Source of the DNA: Nemertoderma westbladi | Taxonomy: Eukaryota > Xenacoelomorpha > Nemertodermatida > Nemertodermatidae | Direction of reading: 5' to 3' | Length of the DNA stretch: 64,000 nt | NCBI GenBank assembly: GCA_032718475.1 | Contig: JAUCBJ010006110.1 | Coordinates: 1 to 64,000 of the forward strand | Shown here: piece after piece, positions 43,501 to 57,189 of the stretch | Layout of the letters: each line of letters starts with the position of its first letter | How positions within the stretch are numbered: position 1 is the stretch's first letter | Program-made: the position numbers and the translations under genes | The notes under the pieces: model-generated | The model's input: only the letters and a program-made list of their open reading frames with translations | Told to the model about the DNA's origin: nothing | The model's database searches: none

Positions 43501-46500
43501 AGTAGACTACCTACCTGTGTGCAGTGTGTGTTTGGTACTGCACCTCCTGTAGACTACCTAGCTGTGTACAGTGTGTGTTTGGTACTGCACCTCCTGTAGA
43601 CTACCTACCGGTGTACAGTGTGTGTTTGGTACTGCACCTCCTGTAGACTACCTACCTGTGTACAGTGTGTGTTTGGTACTGCACCTCCTGTAGACTACCT
43701 ACCTATGTACAGTGTGTGTTTGGTACTGCACCTCCTGTAGACTACCTACCTGTGTACAGTGTGTGTTTGGTACTGCACCTTCTGTAGACTACCTACCTGT
43801 GTACAGTGTATGTTTGGTACTGCACCTCCTGTAGACTACGTAGCTGTATACGTGTTGGTAGTGTACCTCCTGTAGACTACCTAGCTGTATACGTGTTTGG
43901 AACTGCACCTTCTGTAGAATACCTAGCTGTATACGTGTTGGTAGTGCACCTCCTGTAGACTACCTAGCTGTATACGTGTTGGTACTGCACCTCCTGTAGA
44001 CTACCTAGCTGTATACGTGTTGGTACTGCACCTCCTGTAGACTACCTAGCTGTATACGTGTTGGTACTGCACCTTCTGTAGACTACCTAGCTATATACGT
44101 GTTGGTACTGCACCTTCCGTAGACTACCTAGCTGTATACGTGTTGGTAGTGCACCTCCTGTAGACTACCTAGCTGTATACGTGTTGGTACTGCACCTCCT
44201 GTAGTCTACCTAGCTGTATACGTGTCGGTACTGCACCTTCCGTAGACTACGTAGCTCTTATACGTGTTGGTACTGCACCTTCTGTAGACTACCTAGCTGT
44301 ATACGTGTTCGTACTGCACCGCCTGTAGACTACCTAGCTGTATACGTGTTGGTACTGCACCTCCTGTAGACTACCTAGCTGTATACGTGTTGGTACTGCA
44401 CCTTCCGTAGACTACCTAGCTGTATACGTGTTGATACTGCACCTTCTGTAGACTACCTAGCTGTATACGTGTTGGTACTGCACCTTCCGTAGACTACCTA
44501 GCTGTATACGTGTTGGTACTGCACCTTCCGTAGACTACCTAGCTGTATACGTGTTGGTACTGCACCTTCCGTAGACTACCTACCTGTGTACAGTGTGTGT
44601 TTGGTACTGCACCTCATGTAGACTACCTAGCTGTATACGTGTTGGTACTGCACCTTCCGTAGACTACCTAGCTGTATACGTGTTGATACTGCACCTTCTG
44701 TAGACTACCTAAGCTGTATACGTGTTGGTACTGCACCTCCTGTAGACTACCTAGCTGTATACGTGTTGGTACTGCACCTCCTGTAGACTACCTAGCTGTA
44801 TACGTGTTGGTCCTGCACCTTCCGTAGACTACCTAGCTGTATACGTGTTTGGTACTGCACCTTCTGTAGACTACCTAGCTGTATACGTGTTGGTACTGCA
44901 CCTCATGTAGACTACCTAGCTGTATACGTGTTGGTACTGCACCTTCCGTAGACTACCTAGCTGTATACGTGTTGCTACTGCACTTTCTGTAGACTACCTA
45001 GCTGTATACGTGTTTGGTACTGCACCTTTTGTAGACTACCTAGCTGTATACGTGTTGGTACTGCACCTCCTGTAGACTACCTAGCTGTATACGTGTTGGT
45101 ACTGCACCTTCCGTAGACTACCTCGCTCTTATACGTGTTGGTACTGCACCTTCTGTAGACTACCTAGCTGTATACGTGTTGGTACTGCTCCTCCTGTAGA
45201 CTACCTAGCTGTATACGTGTTGGTACTGCACCTCCTGTAGACTACCTAGCTGTATACGTGTTGGTACTGCACCTTCCGTAGACTACCTAGCTCTTATACG
45301 TGTTGGTACTGCTCCTTCTGTAGACTACCTAGCTGTATACGTGTTGGTACTGCACCTCCTGTAGACTACCTAGCTGTATACGTGTTGGTACTGCACCTTC
45401 CGTAGACTACCTAGCTCGTATACGTGTTGGTACTGCTCCTTCTCTAGACTACCTAGCTGTATACGTGTTTGATACTGCACCTTCTGTAGACTACCTAGCT
45501 GTATACGTGTTGGTACTGCACCTTCCGTAGACTACCTAGCTGTATACGTGTTGGTACTGCACCTTCCGTAGACTACCTAGCTGTATACGTGTTGGTACTG
45601 CACCTTCTGTAGACTACCTAGCTGTATACGTGTTGGTACTGCACCTTCCATATACTACCTAGCTGTATACGTGTTGATACTGCACCTTCTGTAGACTACC
45701 TAGCTGTATACGTGTTGGTACTGCACCTTCCGTAGACTACCTAGCTGTATACGTGTTGGTACTGCACCTTCCGTAGACCACCTAGCTGTATACGTGTTGG
45801 TACTGCACCTTCCGTAGACTACCTAGCTGCATACGTGTTGATACTGCACCTTCTGTAAACTACCTAGCTGTATACGTGTTGGTACTGCACCTTCCGTAGA
45901 CTACCTAGCTGTATACGTGTTGATACTGCACCTTCTGTAGACTACCTAGTTGTATAAGTGTTGGTACTGCACCTTCTGTAGACTACCTTGCTGTATACGA
46001 GTTGGTACTGCACCTTCTGTAGACTACCTAGCTGTATACGTGTTGGTACTGCACCTTCTGTAGACTACCTAGCTGTATACGTGTTTATACTGCACCTTCT
46101 GTAGACTACCTAGCTGTATACGTGTTGGTACTGCACCTTCCGTAGACTACCTAGCTGTATACGTGTTGATACTGCACCTTCTGTAGACTACCTAGCTGTA
46201 TACGTGTTGGTACTGCACCTTCTGTAGACTACCTAGCTGTATACGTGTTGGTACTGCACCTTCTGTAGACTACCTAGCTGTATACGTGTTGGTACTGCAC
46301 CTTCTGTAGACTACCTAGCTGTATACGTGTTTGATACTGCACCTTCTGTAGACTACCTAGCTGTATACGTGTTGGTACTGCACCTTCCGTAGACTACCTA
46401 GCTGTATACGAGTTGATACTGCACCTTCTGTAGACTACCTAGCTGTATACGTGTTGGTACTGCACCTTCTGTAGACTACCTAGCTGTATACGTGTTGGTA

Positions 46501-46790
46501 CTGCACCTTCTGTAGACTACCTAGCTGTATACGTGTTGGTACTGCACCTTCTGTAGACTACCTAGCTGTATACGTGTTGGTACTGCACCTTCCGTAGACT
46601 AACTAGCTGTATACGTGTTGATACTGCACCTTCTGTAGACTACCTAGCTGTATACGTGTTGGTACTGCACCTTCTGTAGACTACCTAGCTGTATACGTGT
46701 TGGTACTGCACCTTCCGTAGACTACCTAGCTGTATACGTGTTGATACTGCACCTTCTGTAGACTACCTAGCTGTATACGTGTTTGATACT
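40529..46790 (+). repeat. Segmental repeat within the satellite, copy 1
   Basis: The order of monomer variants from 40529 onward is repeated from 46791. Private marks such as the GTACACACCTCCTG junction (41904 and 47977) and GCTGCATACGTG (about 45827 and 51977) confirm it. Offsets are 6262 at the start, 6072-6073 through the middle and about 6150 later, so a few monomers were lost and gained. Confidence 0.85.
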
Positions 46791-49700
46791 GCACCTCCTG
46801 TAGACTACCTACCGGTGTACAGTGTGTGTTTGGTACTGCACCTTCTGTAGACTACCTAGCTGTATACGTGTTGGTACTGCACCTCCTGTAGACTACCTAG
46901 CTCTATACGTGTTGGTACTGCACCTTTTGTAGACTACCTAGCTGTATACGTGTTGGTACTGCACCTTCCGTAGACTACCTAGCTGTATAAGTGTTGGTAC
47001 TACACCTTCTGTAGACTAACTAGCTGTGTACAGTGTGTGTTTGGTACTGCACCTCCTGTAGACTACCTACCTGTGTACAGTGTGTGTTTGGTACTGCACC
47101 TCCTGTAGACTACCTACCTGTGTACAGTGTGTGTTTGGTACTGCACCTCCTTTAGACTACCTACCTGTGTACAGTGTGTGTTTGGTACTGCACCTCCTGT
47201 AGACTACCTACCTGTGTACAGAGTGTGGTTGGTACTGCACCTCCTGTAGACTACCTACCTGTGTACAGAGTGTGTTTGGTAATACACCTCCTGTAAACTA
47301 CCTACCTGTGTACAGTGTGTGTTTGGTACTGCACCTCCTGTAGACTACCTACCTGTGTACAGTGTGTGTTTGGTACTGCACCTCCTGTAGACTACCTGGC
47401 TGTGTACAGAGTGTGTTTGTACTGCACCTCCTGTAGACTACCTACCTATGTACAGAGTGTGTTTGGTACTACACCTCCTGTAGACTACCTACCTGTGTAC
47501 AGTGTGTGTTTGGTACTGCACCTCCTGTAGACTACCTACCTGTGTACAGTGTGTGTTTGGTACTGCACCTCCTGTAGACTACCTGGCTGTGTACAGAGTG
47601 TGTTTGGTACTACACCTCCAGTAGACTACCTACCTGTGTACAGTGTGTGTTTGGTACTGCACCTCCTGTAGACTACCTAGCTGTGTACAGTGTGTGTTTG
47701 GTACTGCACCTCCTGTAGACTACCTACCGGTGTACAGTGTGTGTTTGGTACTGCACCTCCTGTAGACTACCTACCTGTGTACAGTGTGTGTTTGGTACTG
47801 CACCTCCTGTAGACTACCTACCTGTGTACAGTGTGTGTTTGGTACTGCACCTCCTGTAGACTACCTACCTGTGTACAGTGTGTGTTTGGTACTGCACCTA
47901 CTGTAGACTACCTACCTGTGTACAGTGTGTGTTTGGTACTGAACCTCCTGTAGACTACCTAGCTGTATATGTGTTGGTACACACCTCCTGTAGACTACGT
48001 AGCTGTATACGTGTTGGTACTGCACCTCCTGTAGACTACCTAGCTGTATACGTGTTGGTACTGCACCTCCTGTAGACTACCTAGCTGTATACGTGTTTGG
48101 TACTACACCTTCTGTAGACTACCTAGCTGTATACGTGTTGGTAGTGCACCTCCTGTAGACTACCTAGCTGTATACGTGTTTGGTACTGCACCTTCTGTAG
48201 ACTACCTAGCTGTATACGTGTTGGTAGTGCACCTCCTGTAGACTACCTAGTTGTATACGTGTTTGGTACTGCACCTTCTGTAGACTACCTAGCTGTATAC
48301 GTGTTGGTAGTGCACCTCCTGTAGACTACCTAGCTGTATACGTGTTTGGTACTGCACCTTCTGTAGACTACCTAGCTGTATACGTGTTGGTAGTGCACCT
48401 CCTGTAGACTACCTAGCTGTATACGTGTTTGGTACTGCACCTTCTGTAGACTACCTAGCTGTATACGTGTTGGTAGTGCACCTCCTGTAGACTACATAGC
48501 TGTATACGTGTTTGGTACTGCACCTTCTGTAGACTACCTAGCTGTATACGTGTTGGTAGTGCACCTCCTGTAGACTACCTAGCTGTATACGTGTTGGTAC
48601 TGCACCTCCTGTAGACTACCTAGTTGTATACGTGTTTGGTACTGCACCTTCTGTAGACTACCTAGCTGTATACGTGTTGGTAGTGCACCTCCTGTAGACT
48701 ACCTAGCTGTATACGTGTTGGTACTGCACCTCCTGTAGACTACGTAGCTGTATACGTGTTGGTAGTGCACCTCCTGTAGACTACCTAGCTGTATACGTGT
48801 TTGGTACTGCACCTTCTGTAGACTACCTAGCTGTATACGTGTTGGTAGTGCACCTCCTGTAGACTACCTAGCTGTATACGTGTTGGTACTGCACCTCCTG
48901 TAGACTACCTAGTTGTATACGAGTTGGTACTGCACCTCCTGTAGACTACCTAGCTGTATACGTGTTGGTACTGCACCTTCTGTAGACTACCTAGCTGTAT
49001 ACGTGTTGGTACTGCACCTTTTGTAGACTACCTAGCTGTATACGTGTTGGTACTGCACCTTCCGTAGACTACCTAGCTGTATAAGTGTTGGTACTACACC
49101 TTCTGTAGACTAACTAGCTGTGTACAGTGTGTGTTTGGTACAGCACCTCCTGTAGACTACCTACCTGTGTACAGTGTGTGTTTGGTACTGCACCTCCTGT
49201 AGACTACCTACCTGTGTACAGTGTGTGTTTGGTACTGCACCTCCTGTAGACTACCTACCTGTGTACAGTGTGTGTTTGGTACTGCACCTCCTGTAGACTA
49301 CCTACCTGTGTACAGTGTGTGTTTGGTACTGCACCTCCTGTAGACTACCTACCTGTGTACAGAGTGTGTTTGGTACTGCACCTCCTGTAGACTACCTACC
49401 TGTGTACAGTGTGTGTTTGGTACTGCACCTCCTGTAGACTACCTACCTGTGTACAGTGTGTGTTTGGTACTGCACCTCCTGTAGACTACCTGGCTGTGTA
49501 CAGAGTGTGTTTGGTACTACACTTCCAGTAGACTACCTACCTGTGTGCAGTGTGTGTTTGGTACTGCACCTCCTGTAGACTACCTAGCTGTGTACAGTGT
49601 GTGTTTGGTACTGCACCTCCTGTAGACTACCTACCGGTGTACAGTGTGTGTTTGGTACTGCACCTCCTGTAGACTACCTACCTGTGTACAGTGTGTGTTT

Positions 49701-52700
49701 GGTACTGCACCTCCTGTAGACTACCTACCTATGTACAGTGTGTGTTTGGTACTGCACCTCCTGTAGACTACCTACCTGTGTACAGTGTGTGTTTGGTACT
49801 GCACCTTCTGTAGACTACCTACCTGTGTACAGTGTATGTTTGGTACTGCACCTCCTGTAGACTACGTAGCTGTATACGTGTTGGTAGTGTACCTCCTGTA
49901 GACTACCTAGCTGTATACGTGTTTGGAACTGCACCTTCTGTAGAATACCTAGCTGTATACGTGTTGGTAGTGCACCTCCTGTAGACTACCTAGCTGTATA
50001 CGTGTTGGTACTGCACCTCCTGTAGACTACCTAGCTGTATACGTGTTGGTACTGCACCTCCTGTAGACTACCTAGCTGTATACGTGTTGGTACTGCACCT
50101 TCTGTAGACTACCTAGCTATATACGTGTTGGTACTGCACCTTCCGTAGACTACCTAGCTGTATACGTGTTGGTAGTGCACCTCCTGTAGACTACCTAGCT
50201 GTATACGTGTTGGTACTGCACCTCCTGTAGTCTACCTAGCTGTATACGTGTCGGTACTGCACCTTCCGTAGACTACGTAGCTCTTATACGTGTTGGTACT
50301 GCACCTTCTGTAGACTACCTAGCTGTATACGTGTTCGTACTGCACCGCCTGTAGACTACCTAGCTGTATACGTGTTGGTACTGCACCTCCTGTAGACTAC
50401 CTAGCTGTATACGTGTTGGTACTGCACCTTCCGTAGACTACCTAGCTGTATACGTGTTGATACTGCACCTTCTGTAGACTACCTAGCTGTATACGTGTTG
50501 GTACTGCACCTTCCGTAGACTACCTAGCTGTATACGTGTTGGTACTGCACCTTCCGTAGACTACCTAGCTGTATACGTGTTGGTACTGCACCTTCCGTAG
50601 ACTACCTACCTGTGTACAGTGTGTGTTTGGTACTGCACCTCATGTAGACTACCTAGCTGTATACGTGTTGGTACTGCACCTTCCGTAGACTACCTAGCTG
50701 TATACGTGTTGATACTGCACCTTCTGTAGACTACCTAAGCTGTATACGTGTTGGTACTGCACCTCCTGTAGACTACCTAGCTGTATACGTGTTGGTACTG
50801 CACCTCCTGTAGACTACCTAGCTGTATACGTGTTGGTCCTGCACCTTCCGTAGACTACCTAGCTGTATACGTGTTTGGTACTGCACCTTCTGTAGACTAC
50901 CTAGCTGTATACGTGTTGGTACTGCACCTCATGTAGACTACCTAGCTGTATACGTGTTGGTACTGCACCTTCCGTAGACTACCTAGCTGTATACGTGTTG
51001 CTACTGCACTTTCTGTAGACTACCTAGCTGTATACGTGTTTGGTACTGCACCTTTTGTAGACTACCTAGCTGTATACGTGTTGGTACTGCACCTCCTGTA
51101 GACTACCTAGCTGTATACGTGTTGGTACTGCACCTTCCGTAGACTACCTCGCTCTTATACGTGTTGGTACTGCACCTTCTGTAGACTACCTAGCTGTATA
51201 CGTGTTGGTACTGCTCCTCCTGTAGACTACCTAGCTGTATACGTGTTGGTACTGCACCTCCTGTAGACTACCTAGCTGTATACGTGTTGGTACTGCACCT
51301 TCCGTAGACTACCTAGCTCTTATACGTGTTGGTACTGCTCCTTCTGTAGACTACCTAGCTGTATACGTGTTGGTACTGCACCTCCTGTAGACTACCTAGC
51401 TGTATACGTGTTGGTACTGCACCTTCCGTAGACTACCTCGCTCTTATACGTGTTGGTACTGCACCTTCTGTAGACTACCTAGCTGTATACGTGTTGGTAC
51501 TGCACCTCCTGTAGACTACCTAGCTGTATACGTGTTGGTACTGCACCTTCCGTAGACTACCTAGCTCGTATACGTGTTGGTACTGCTCCTTCTCTAGACT
51601 ACCTAGCTGTATACGTGTTTGATACTGCACCTTCTGTAGACTACCTAGCTGTATACGTGTTGGTACTGCACCTTCCGTAGACTACCTAGCTGTATACGTA
51701 TTGGTACTGCACCTTCCGTAGACTACCTAGCTGTATACGTGTTGGTACTGCACCTTCTGTAGACTACCTAGATGTATACGTGTTGGTACTGCACCTTCCA
51801 TATACTACCTAGCTGTATACGTGTTGATACTGCACCTTCTGTAGACTACCTAGCTGTATACGTGTTGGTACTGCACCTTCCGTAGACTACCTAGCTGTAT
51901 ACGTGTTGGTACTGCACCTTCCGTAGACCACCTAGCTGTATACGTGTTGGTACTGCACCTTCCGTAGACTACCTAGCTGCATACGTGTTGATACTGCACC
52001 TTCTGTAAACTACCTAGCTGTATACGTGTTGGTACTGCACCTTCCGTAGACTACCTAGCTGTATACGTGTTGATACTGCACCTTCTGTAGACTACCTAGT
52101 TGTATAAGTGTTGGTACTGCACCTTCTGTAGACTACCTTGCTGTATACGAGTTGGTACTGCACCTTCTGTAGACTACCTAGCTGTATACGTGTTGGTACT
52201 GCACCTTCTGTAGACTACCTAGCTGTATACGTGTTGATACTGCACCTTCTGTAGACTACCTAGCTGTATACGTGTTGGTACTGCACCTTCCGTAGACTAC
52301 CTAGCTGTATACGTGTTGATACTGCACCTTCTGTAGACTACCTAGCTGTATACGTGTTGGTACTGCACCTTCTGTAGACTACCTAGCTGTATACGTGTTG
52401 GTACTGCACCTTCTGTAGACTACCTAGCTGTATACGTGTTGGTACTGCACCTTCTGTAGACTACCTAGCTGTATACGTGTTTGATACTGCACCTTCTGTA
52501 GACTACCTAGCTGTATACGTGTTGATACTGCACCTTCTGTAGACTACCTAGCTGTATACGTGTTGGTACTGCACCTTCCGTAGACTACCTAGCTGTATAC
52601 GAGTTGATACTGCACCTTCTGTAGACTACCTAGCTGTATACGTGTTGGTACTGCACCTTCTGTAGACTACCTAGCTGTATACGTGTTGGTACTGCACCTT

Positions 52701-53000
52701 CTGTAGACTACCTAGCTGTATACGTGTTGGTACTGCACCTTCTGTAGACTACCTAGCTGTATACGTGTTGGTACTGCACCTTCCGTAGACTACCTAGCTG
52801 TATACGTGTTGATACTGCACCTTCTGTAGACTACCTAGCTGTATACGTGTTGGTACTGCACCTTCTGTAGACTACCTAGCTGTATACGTGTTGGTACTGC
52901 ACCTTCTGTAGACTACCTAGCTGTATAAGTGTTGGTACTGCACCTTCCGTAGACTACCTAGCTGTATACGTGTTGATACTGCACCTTCTGTAGACTACCT
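46791..53000 (+). repeat. Segmental repeat within the satellite, copy 2
   Basis: Second copy of the roughly 6.1-kb block; see copy 1 for the shared marks. About 190 bp are missing near its start compared with copy 1, and about two extra monomers lie near 51420. The right limit is approximate, as short-class monomers continue to 53520. Confidence 0.8.
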
Positions 53001-53520
53001 AGCTGTATACGTGTTTGATACTGCACCTTCTGTAGACTACCTAGCTGTATACGTGTTGATACTGCACCTTCTGTAGACTACCTAGCTGTATACGAGTTGG
53101 TACTGCACCTTCCGTAGACTACCTAGCTGTATACGTGTTGATACTGCACCTTCTGTAGACTACCTAGCTGTATACGTGTTGGTACTGCACCTTCTGTAGA
53201 CTACCTAGCTGTATACGTGTTGGTACTGCACCTTCTGTAGACTACCTAGCTGTATACGTGTTGGTACTGCACCTTCTGTAGACTACCTAGCTGTATACGT
53301 GTTGGTACTGCACCTCCTGTAGACTACCTAGCTGTATACGTGTTGGTACTGCACCTTCTGTAGACTACCTAGCTGTATACGTGTTGGTACTGCACCTTCT
53401 GTAGACTACCTAGCTGTATACGTGTTGGTACTGCACCTTCTGTAGACTACCTAGCTGTATACGTGTTGATACTGCACCTTCTGTAGACTACCTAGCTGTA
53501 TACGTGTTGGTACTGCACCT

Positions 53521-54788
53521 TATATAGCACCTACAAGAGTATACTTGTATAATTTATGTATCTCTGTAATTTTGGTCTGTAGGCCTATATATTTTGTATA
53601 TCTGTAATTTTTTTATTTAATATTGTTCAATTGTTGGTGAGTACTGTAAGCCTAGTTATGATGTACAAATATCGAGTTAACTTTTAATAAACTAACTAAT
53701 TACCTATTTATTAGATTTCATTTAAATCCGTAAACGTCACATTTTCCTTTTAAGAAACTACATTATTACTGCCTTTATGATGCCTTTAACAATGCAAAAC
53801 AATATGATGTATGGCCTTGCATCTTTCAACCTTCTGAAACATGTTTCCGTTGTAACTAAAGGTAATGAATACCAATACAAGGTTTTCATATGAATCCCAT
53901 CCGGTTATTATTTTTCTAATTATCTGTAACTCTGAATTTTCTTGCTAAACTAAAACTCAGCGGTGTACAATTTAATCACCCAAAGCAAAAATCTCAAGGA
54001 TCTCAGGAAATTAAAGGCATTTTTGCAGCGCTAGAAACAATGTAAGACGCCACCAAGTTAACAGCCTCGCCAACTGTGTTTAACTAACTACTTTTAAACC
54101 AGTTCCAAGCGTGACGTCGTGCGAGCCGAACGTGACTTGTATAACGATCCCATTAACGTGGGAACTTTACTCATTGGGACACCCACCGATAACACGAAAT
54201 TAATCGCGGTGCGACAACTTATTTGTAACTGTTTCAATTCGAGGTAAGATAATGAGTTTACCGTGCGTAATACCGAAAGTAATTACCATCGATTCTTACA
54301 CCAAATTATATTTCACATTTTGACCACAACCGCCTGCGGCTACAGACTAATTACTTTTCAAGGTGGGACAGTTGCTGTGGGATTAAATAAATTTTCAAAG
54401 AAATTTAACAAAACTCTCTAAAAGTGAGGTTGGGCAGGAGAGGGGGTGGTGTTTATAGCAACCGAGACAAAAGGAGGCAAGGCCCCATCACAGTGAATTA
54501 AATTATCAATTAAAGTATCAATTAAGAGAAAGCAGCAGGTTTCAGTGGTACGATATGCTAACCAAAACAATAAACTAAATAGTCAACAGAACATGACAGT
54601 TATAGTTAAATAACAACAATGAATGAATGAGATAAAATAGTGGAGTAAAATAAGATAAAATAGTTACATAAAAATAAGTAGATAACGTAAAAAATAAGTA
54701 GATAAGTAAAATAAGATAAAATGCGATAAAAATAAATATTGATGTGCGACTAAAAAAAGAAAACAATTAAATGGGTGTAAACGTTAAG
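53521..54788. other. No gene recognised
   Basis: AT-rich. Degenerate (ATAAGATAAA)-like DNA lies at about 54640-54740. Open frames are low complexity. Confidence 0.5.
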
Positions 54789-54979
54789 CAGACAGTGGTG
54801 CAGACAGTGAGTGCAGACAGTGGTGCAGACAGTGGTGCAGACAGTGGTGCCGACACTGGTGCAGACAGTGGTGCAGACACTGGTGCAGACAGTGGTGCAG
54901 ACAGTGGTGCAGACACTGGTGCAGACAGTGGTGCAGACACTGGTGCAGACAGTGGTGCAGACAGTGGTGCATACAGTGG
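54789..54979. repeat. 12-bp minisatellite, about 16 copies
   Basis: Unit GACAGTGGTGCA alternating with GACACTGGTGCA. Frames are open on both strands because 12 is divisible by 3. Confidence 0.9.
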
Positions 54980-55410
54980 GGGGGACTGGCAGATTCCGCT
55001 AGTATTGGTACAAACTTGACACTTTACATCAAGTGCGCAGCTAAGACATTACAGCAGTATGCAGTAATAGTGCCTTACTTTTGTAGCTGTACTTGTATTG
55101 TTGAGCTGTACTGCTGTAGCAGTGCCATAATTCCGCATTTTCAAATTTATGTTGCTAGGGCAGACTGGTCTGGTAGGCCTACTACAGTACTATAAAATTA
55201 TATATTTTTTACTTATTAACTGCTCCAGTTGCCTATAAAACACACCAGTTTGTGTTCCAACGTCATAGGAATGCCTAAATGTCAGTATAAAACCCATGGA
55301 CTACCATGTAGTCCATGGAACAGTCCCTGCATGTACTACCATGTAGTCCATGGTTGGGAAAGGGTTAATGGTATTAGTTTTGGTTATATTAATTTATTTT
55401 TGCTGTTATA
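54980..55410. other. No gene recognised; CCATGG hairpin
   Basis: CCATGGACTAC and GTAGTCCATGG form an 11-bp stem with a CAT loop at 55294-55318. CTACCATGTAGTCCATGG is repeated at 55336-55353. Otherwise non-coding. Confidence 0.5.
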
Positions 55411-56670
55411 CGAAATGACATTGTACTAATATCTGATTCTCAAGGTGAATTACAAGCCTCTTTAGATATACTTCATTCGTACTGTAGCTACTGGCATATG
55501 GATGTAAACCTTGATAAATAAGAAATTGTTGTTTTCAGAAAGGGAGGACCCCTACCTAATAGTTGCAAATGGGGGGGGGGGGGGGGGGGGGGGGTAAATC
55601 TAAAAGTAGTTAGTAGCTACGTGTACTTAGGGTTAACATTTAGCTGTAGCGCCATGTTTAATGCTGCCCAGTCACTACTAGCCGACAAGGCAAACAGAGC
55701 TTTCTTCGCACTGCGTCGTTATTTTGTGCATTTTCCTAACGTTCCTTATTCTACGTGTCGTTTTTTATTTGATACTTTAATTAAACCCATCATGCTAATG
55801 TACGTGTGCTGAGGTGTGGGGGTACCACACTGCAGTAGAAGTGGAACGCACTCAACTAAAGTTTTTGAAAATTTTTCTTGGTGTAAAAATGTCTACTCCA
55901 AATTTTGCCGTTTACGGCGAGACCAGTTCGTCTCCATTATATATTGACAGAAAATTAAGAATGATAAAATATTGGTTAAAGGTTATACTGTATGAATAGC
56001 GATAGATTATACCGAAAGTTGCGTACACTGTTTTGTACAATGACCTGTCAGTCAACAATCTAGTTAAAAATTGGGTGTCATATATTCGTCCTGCATTGAT
56101 ATCCTTGATACACCACTGGTTATAACTATGTGTGGGATCAGCAATCAGTTGATGTGCTGGCAAGACATTTTATTTCGAAAATCAAATTGCGGCTACAGGA
56201 CCAATACAAACAATTGTGGTGGGGTGAAAATTGGTAATAGCTCGAAGGGTAACCTTTATTTTGTTTCACATTTTGGTGCAATACCGTACCTTGATACATT
56301 ACGTAATCACATAATACTGCGCAAACGCATCTCACAGATTCGGTGTTCATCTCATCAGTTAGAAGTTGAGCGTGGTCGTTGGTACAATGTAGAACGCTCT
56401 AACCGATTTTGTCAAATGTGCAATAACGATAGTATAGAAGATGAGTTTCATTTCCTTTTAGAATGCAGTCAGCGTTACTCAGAGTTGAGAGTAAAATATC
56501 TTGGAAATTACTTCTCAAGGTACCCCCCCCCCCCCACCCCCCCCCCCCCCTCCCACCAAATTAACATTATCCGAATTATATGCTTGTTTATATAAAGACT
56601 CTGCTAAAAAAATGGTGAATCTAGGCTTATTTATAATTTATGCTTTTTTTGAGAAGAAACACTTTATTAA
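55411..56670 (+). mobile_element. LINE-G, degraded 3' portion
   Basis: Plus-strand relic beginning just at RT motif C (DIVLISDSQGELQASLDILH) with VVFRKGGPLPN. It continues with YVYLGLTFSCSAMFNAAQSL, LRRYFVHFPNVPY, LKFLKIFLGVKMSTPNFAVY and LRKRISQIRCSSHQLEVERG. The zinc-knuckle-like FCQMCNNDSIEDEFHFLLEC (CX2CX9HX4C) is at about 56408-56467. The spacing equals that in LINE-F. Several one-base shifts, a 24-G insertion (55571-55594) and a C-rich run (56523-56550) break it. 5' truncated and inactive. Confidence 0.75.
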
Positions 56671-56785
56671 TTAATTAAGTGCTCGTTATAAATTTTCAAT
56701 TTCTAAATAATCGATATTATATATGAATAATAGTTGAACGGTTTATTGTTTATATTTGCTCTGCTGGGCCATTCTGTTATATTCA

Positions 56786-57018
56786 AGCAAAAGCATACAG
56801 TCGGCCGAAGCCGAAGACGACCTGAAGGCTCCTCTTTCGATAGCTGCTACCCGAGGGTAGGGGTGGGCGCTACTCCTATCCCAAGATTTGCTCCCAGTTA
56901 TTTAACTGGTACTCATTTTTATCGACCCCAGTGGATGAAAGGCTGAGTGGACCATGGCGGGGCTGAACCTACAACCAATAGATTGCAGGCCCGGCGACTC
57001 AACCAAATGAGCTACCAA
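56786..57018 (-). mobile_element. SINE-1, minus-strand copy
   Basis: Reverse complement of the 58318 copy: head GGTAGCTCATTTGGTTGAG, B-box region TAGGTTCAGCCCCGCC, body TTAAATAACTGGGAGCAAA and GGGTAGCAGCTATCGAAAGA. Nearly complete. Confidence 0.85.
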
Positions 57019-57189
57019 ATGAGCTAGTGATTAAGCTATTAACTGTTATATTATAATCCGGTAATTGTATTTAATAATGTATAAATTCATGTCTAGTCTA
57101 ATTTAAGTACTGTATACTGGAGTTGTGCAATTTTAAGTAGACCCTTAATTGGGTACAGTTAATTGATTAAATATACTACTTATGACTTA
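57019..57189. other. No gene recognised
   Basis: AT-rich spacer between SINE-1 and the SAM-domain locus. Confidence 0.4.

Larger units (their letters stand above)
40496..53520. repeat. 13-kb satellite of 41/42- and 47-bp monomers
   Basis: About 300 monomers share the core CTGCACCT(C/T)CTGTAGACTACCTA. Two classes alternate in blocks. The 47-bp class continues CCTGTGTACAGTGTGTGTTT; the 41/42-bp class continues GCTGTATACGTGTTGGTA. GTAGACTAC is an odd-centred dyad, and GTATAC is palindromic in the short class. Neither length is divisible by 3, so there are no long frames. Larger-scale organisation is given separately. Confidence 0.95.

Noticed and set aside
54575-54766. 63-codon hydrophobic minus-strand ORF
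   Set aside because: Produced by a degenerate AT-rich simple repeat (ATAAGATAAA-like) and not by a membrane protein gene.
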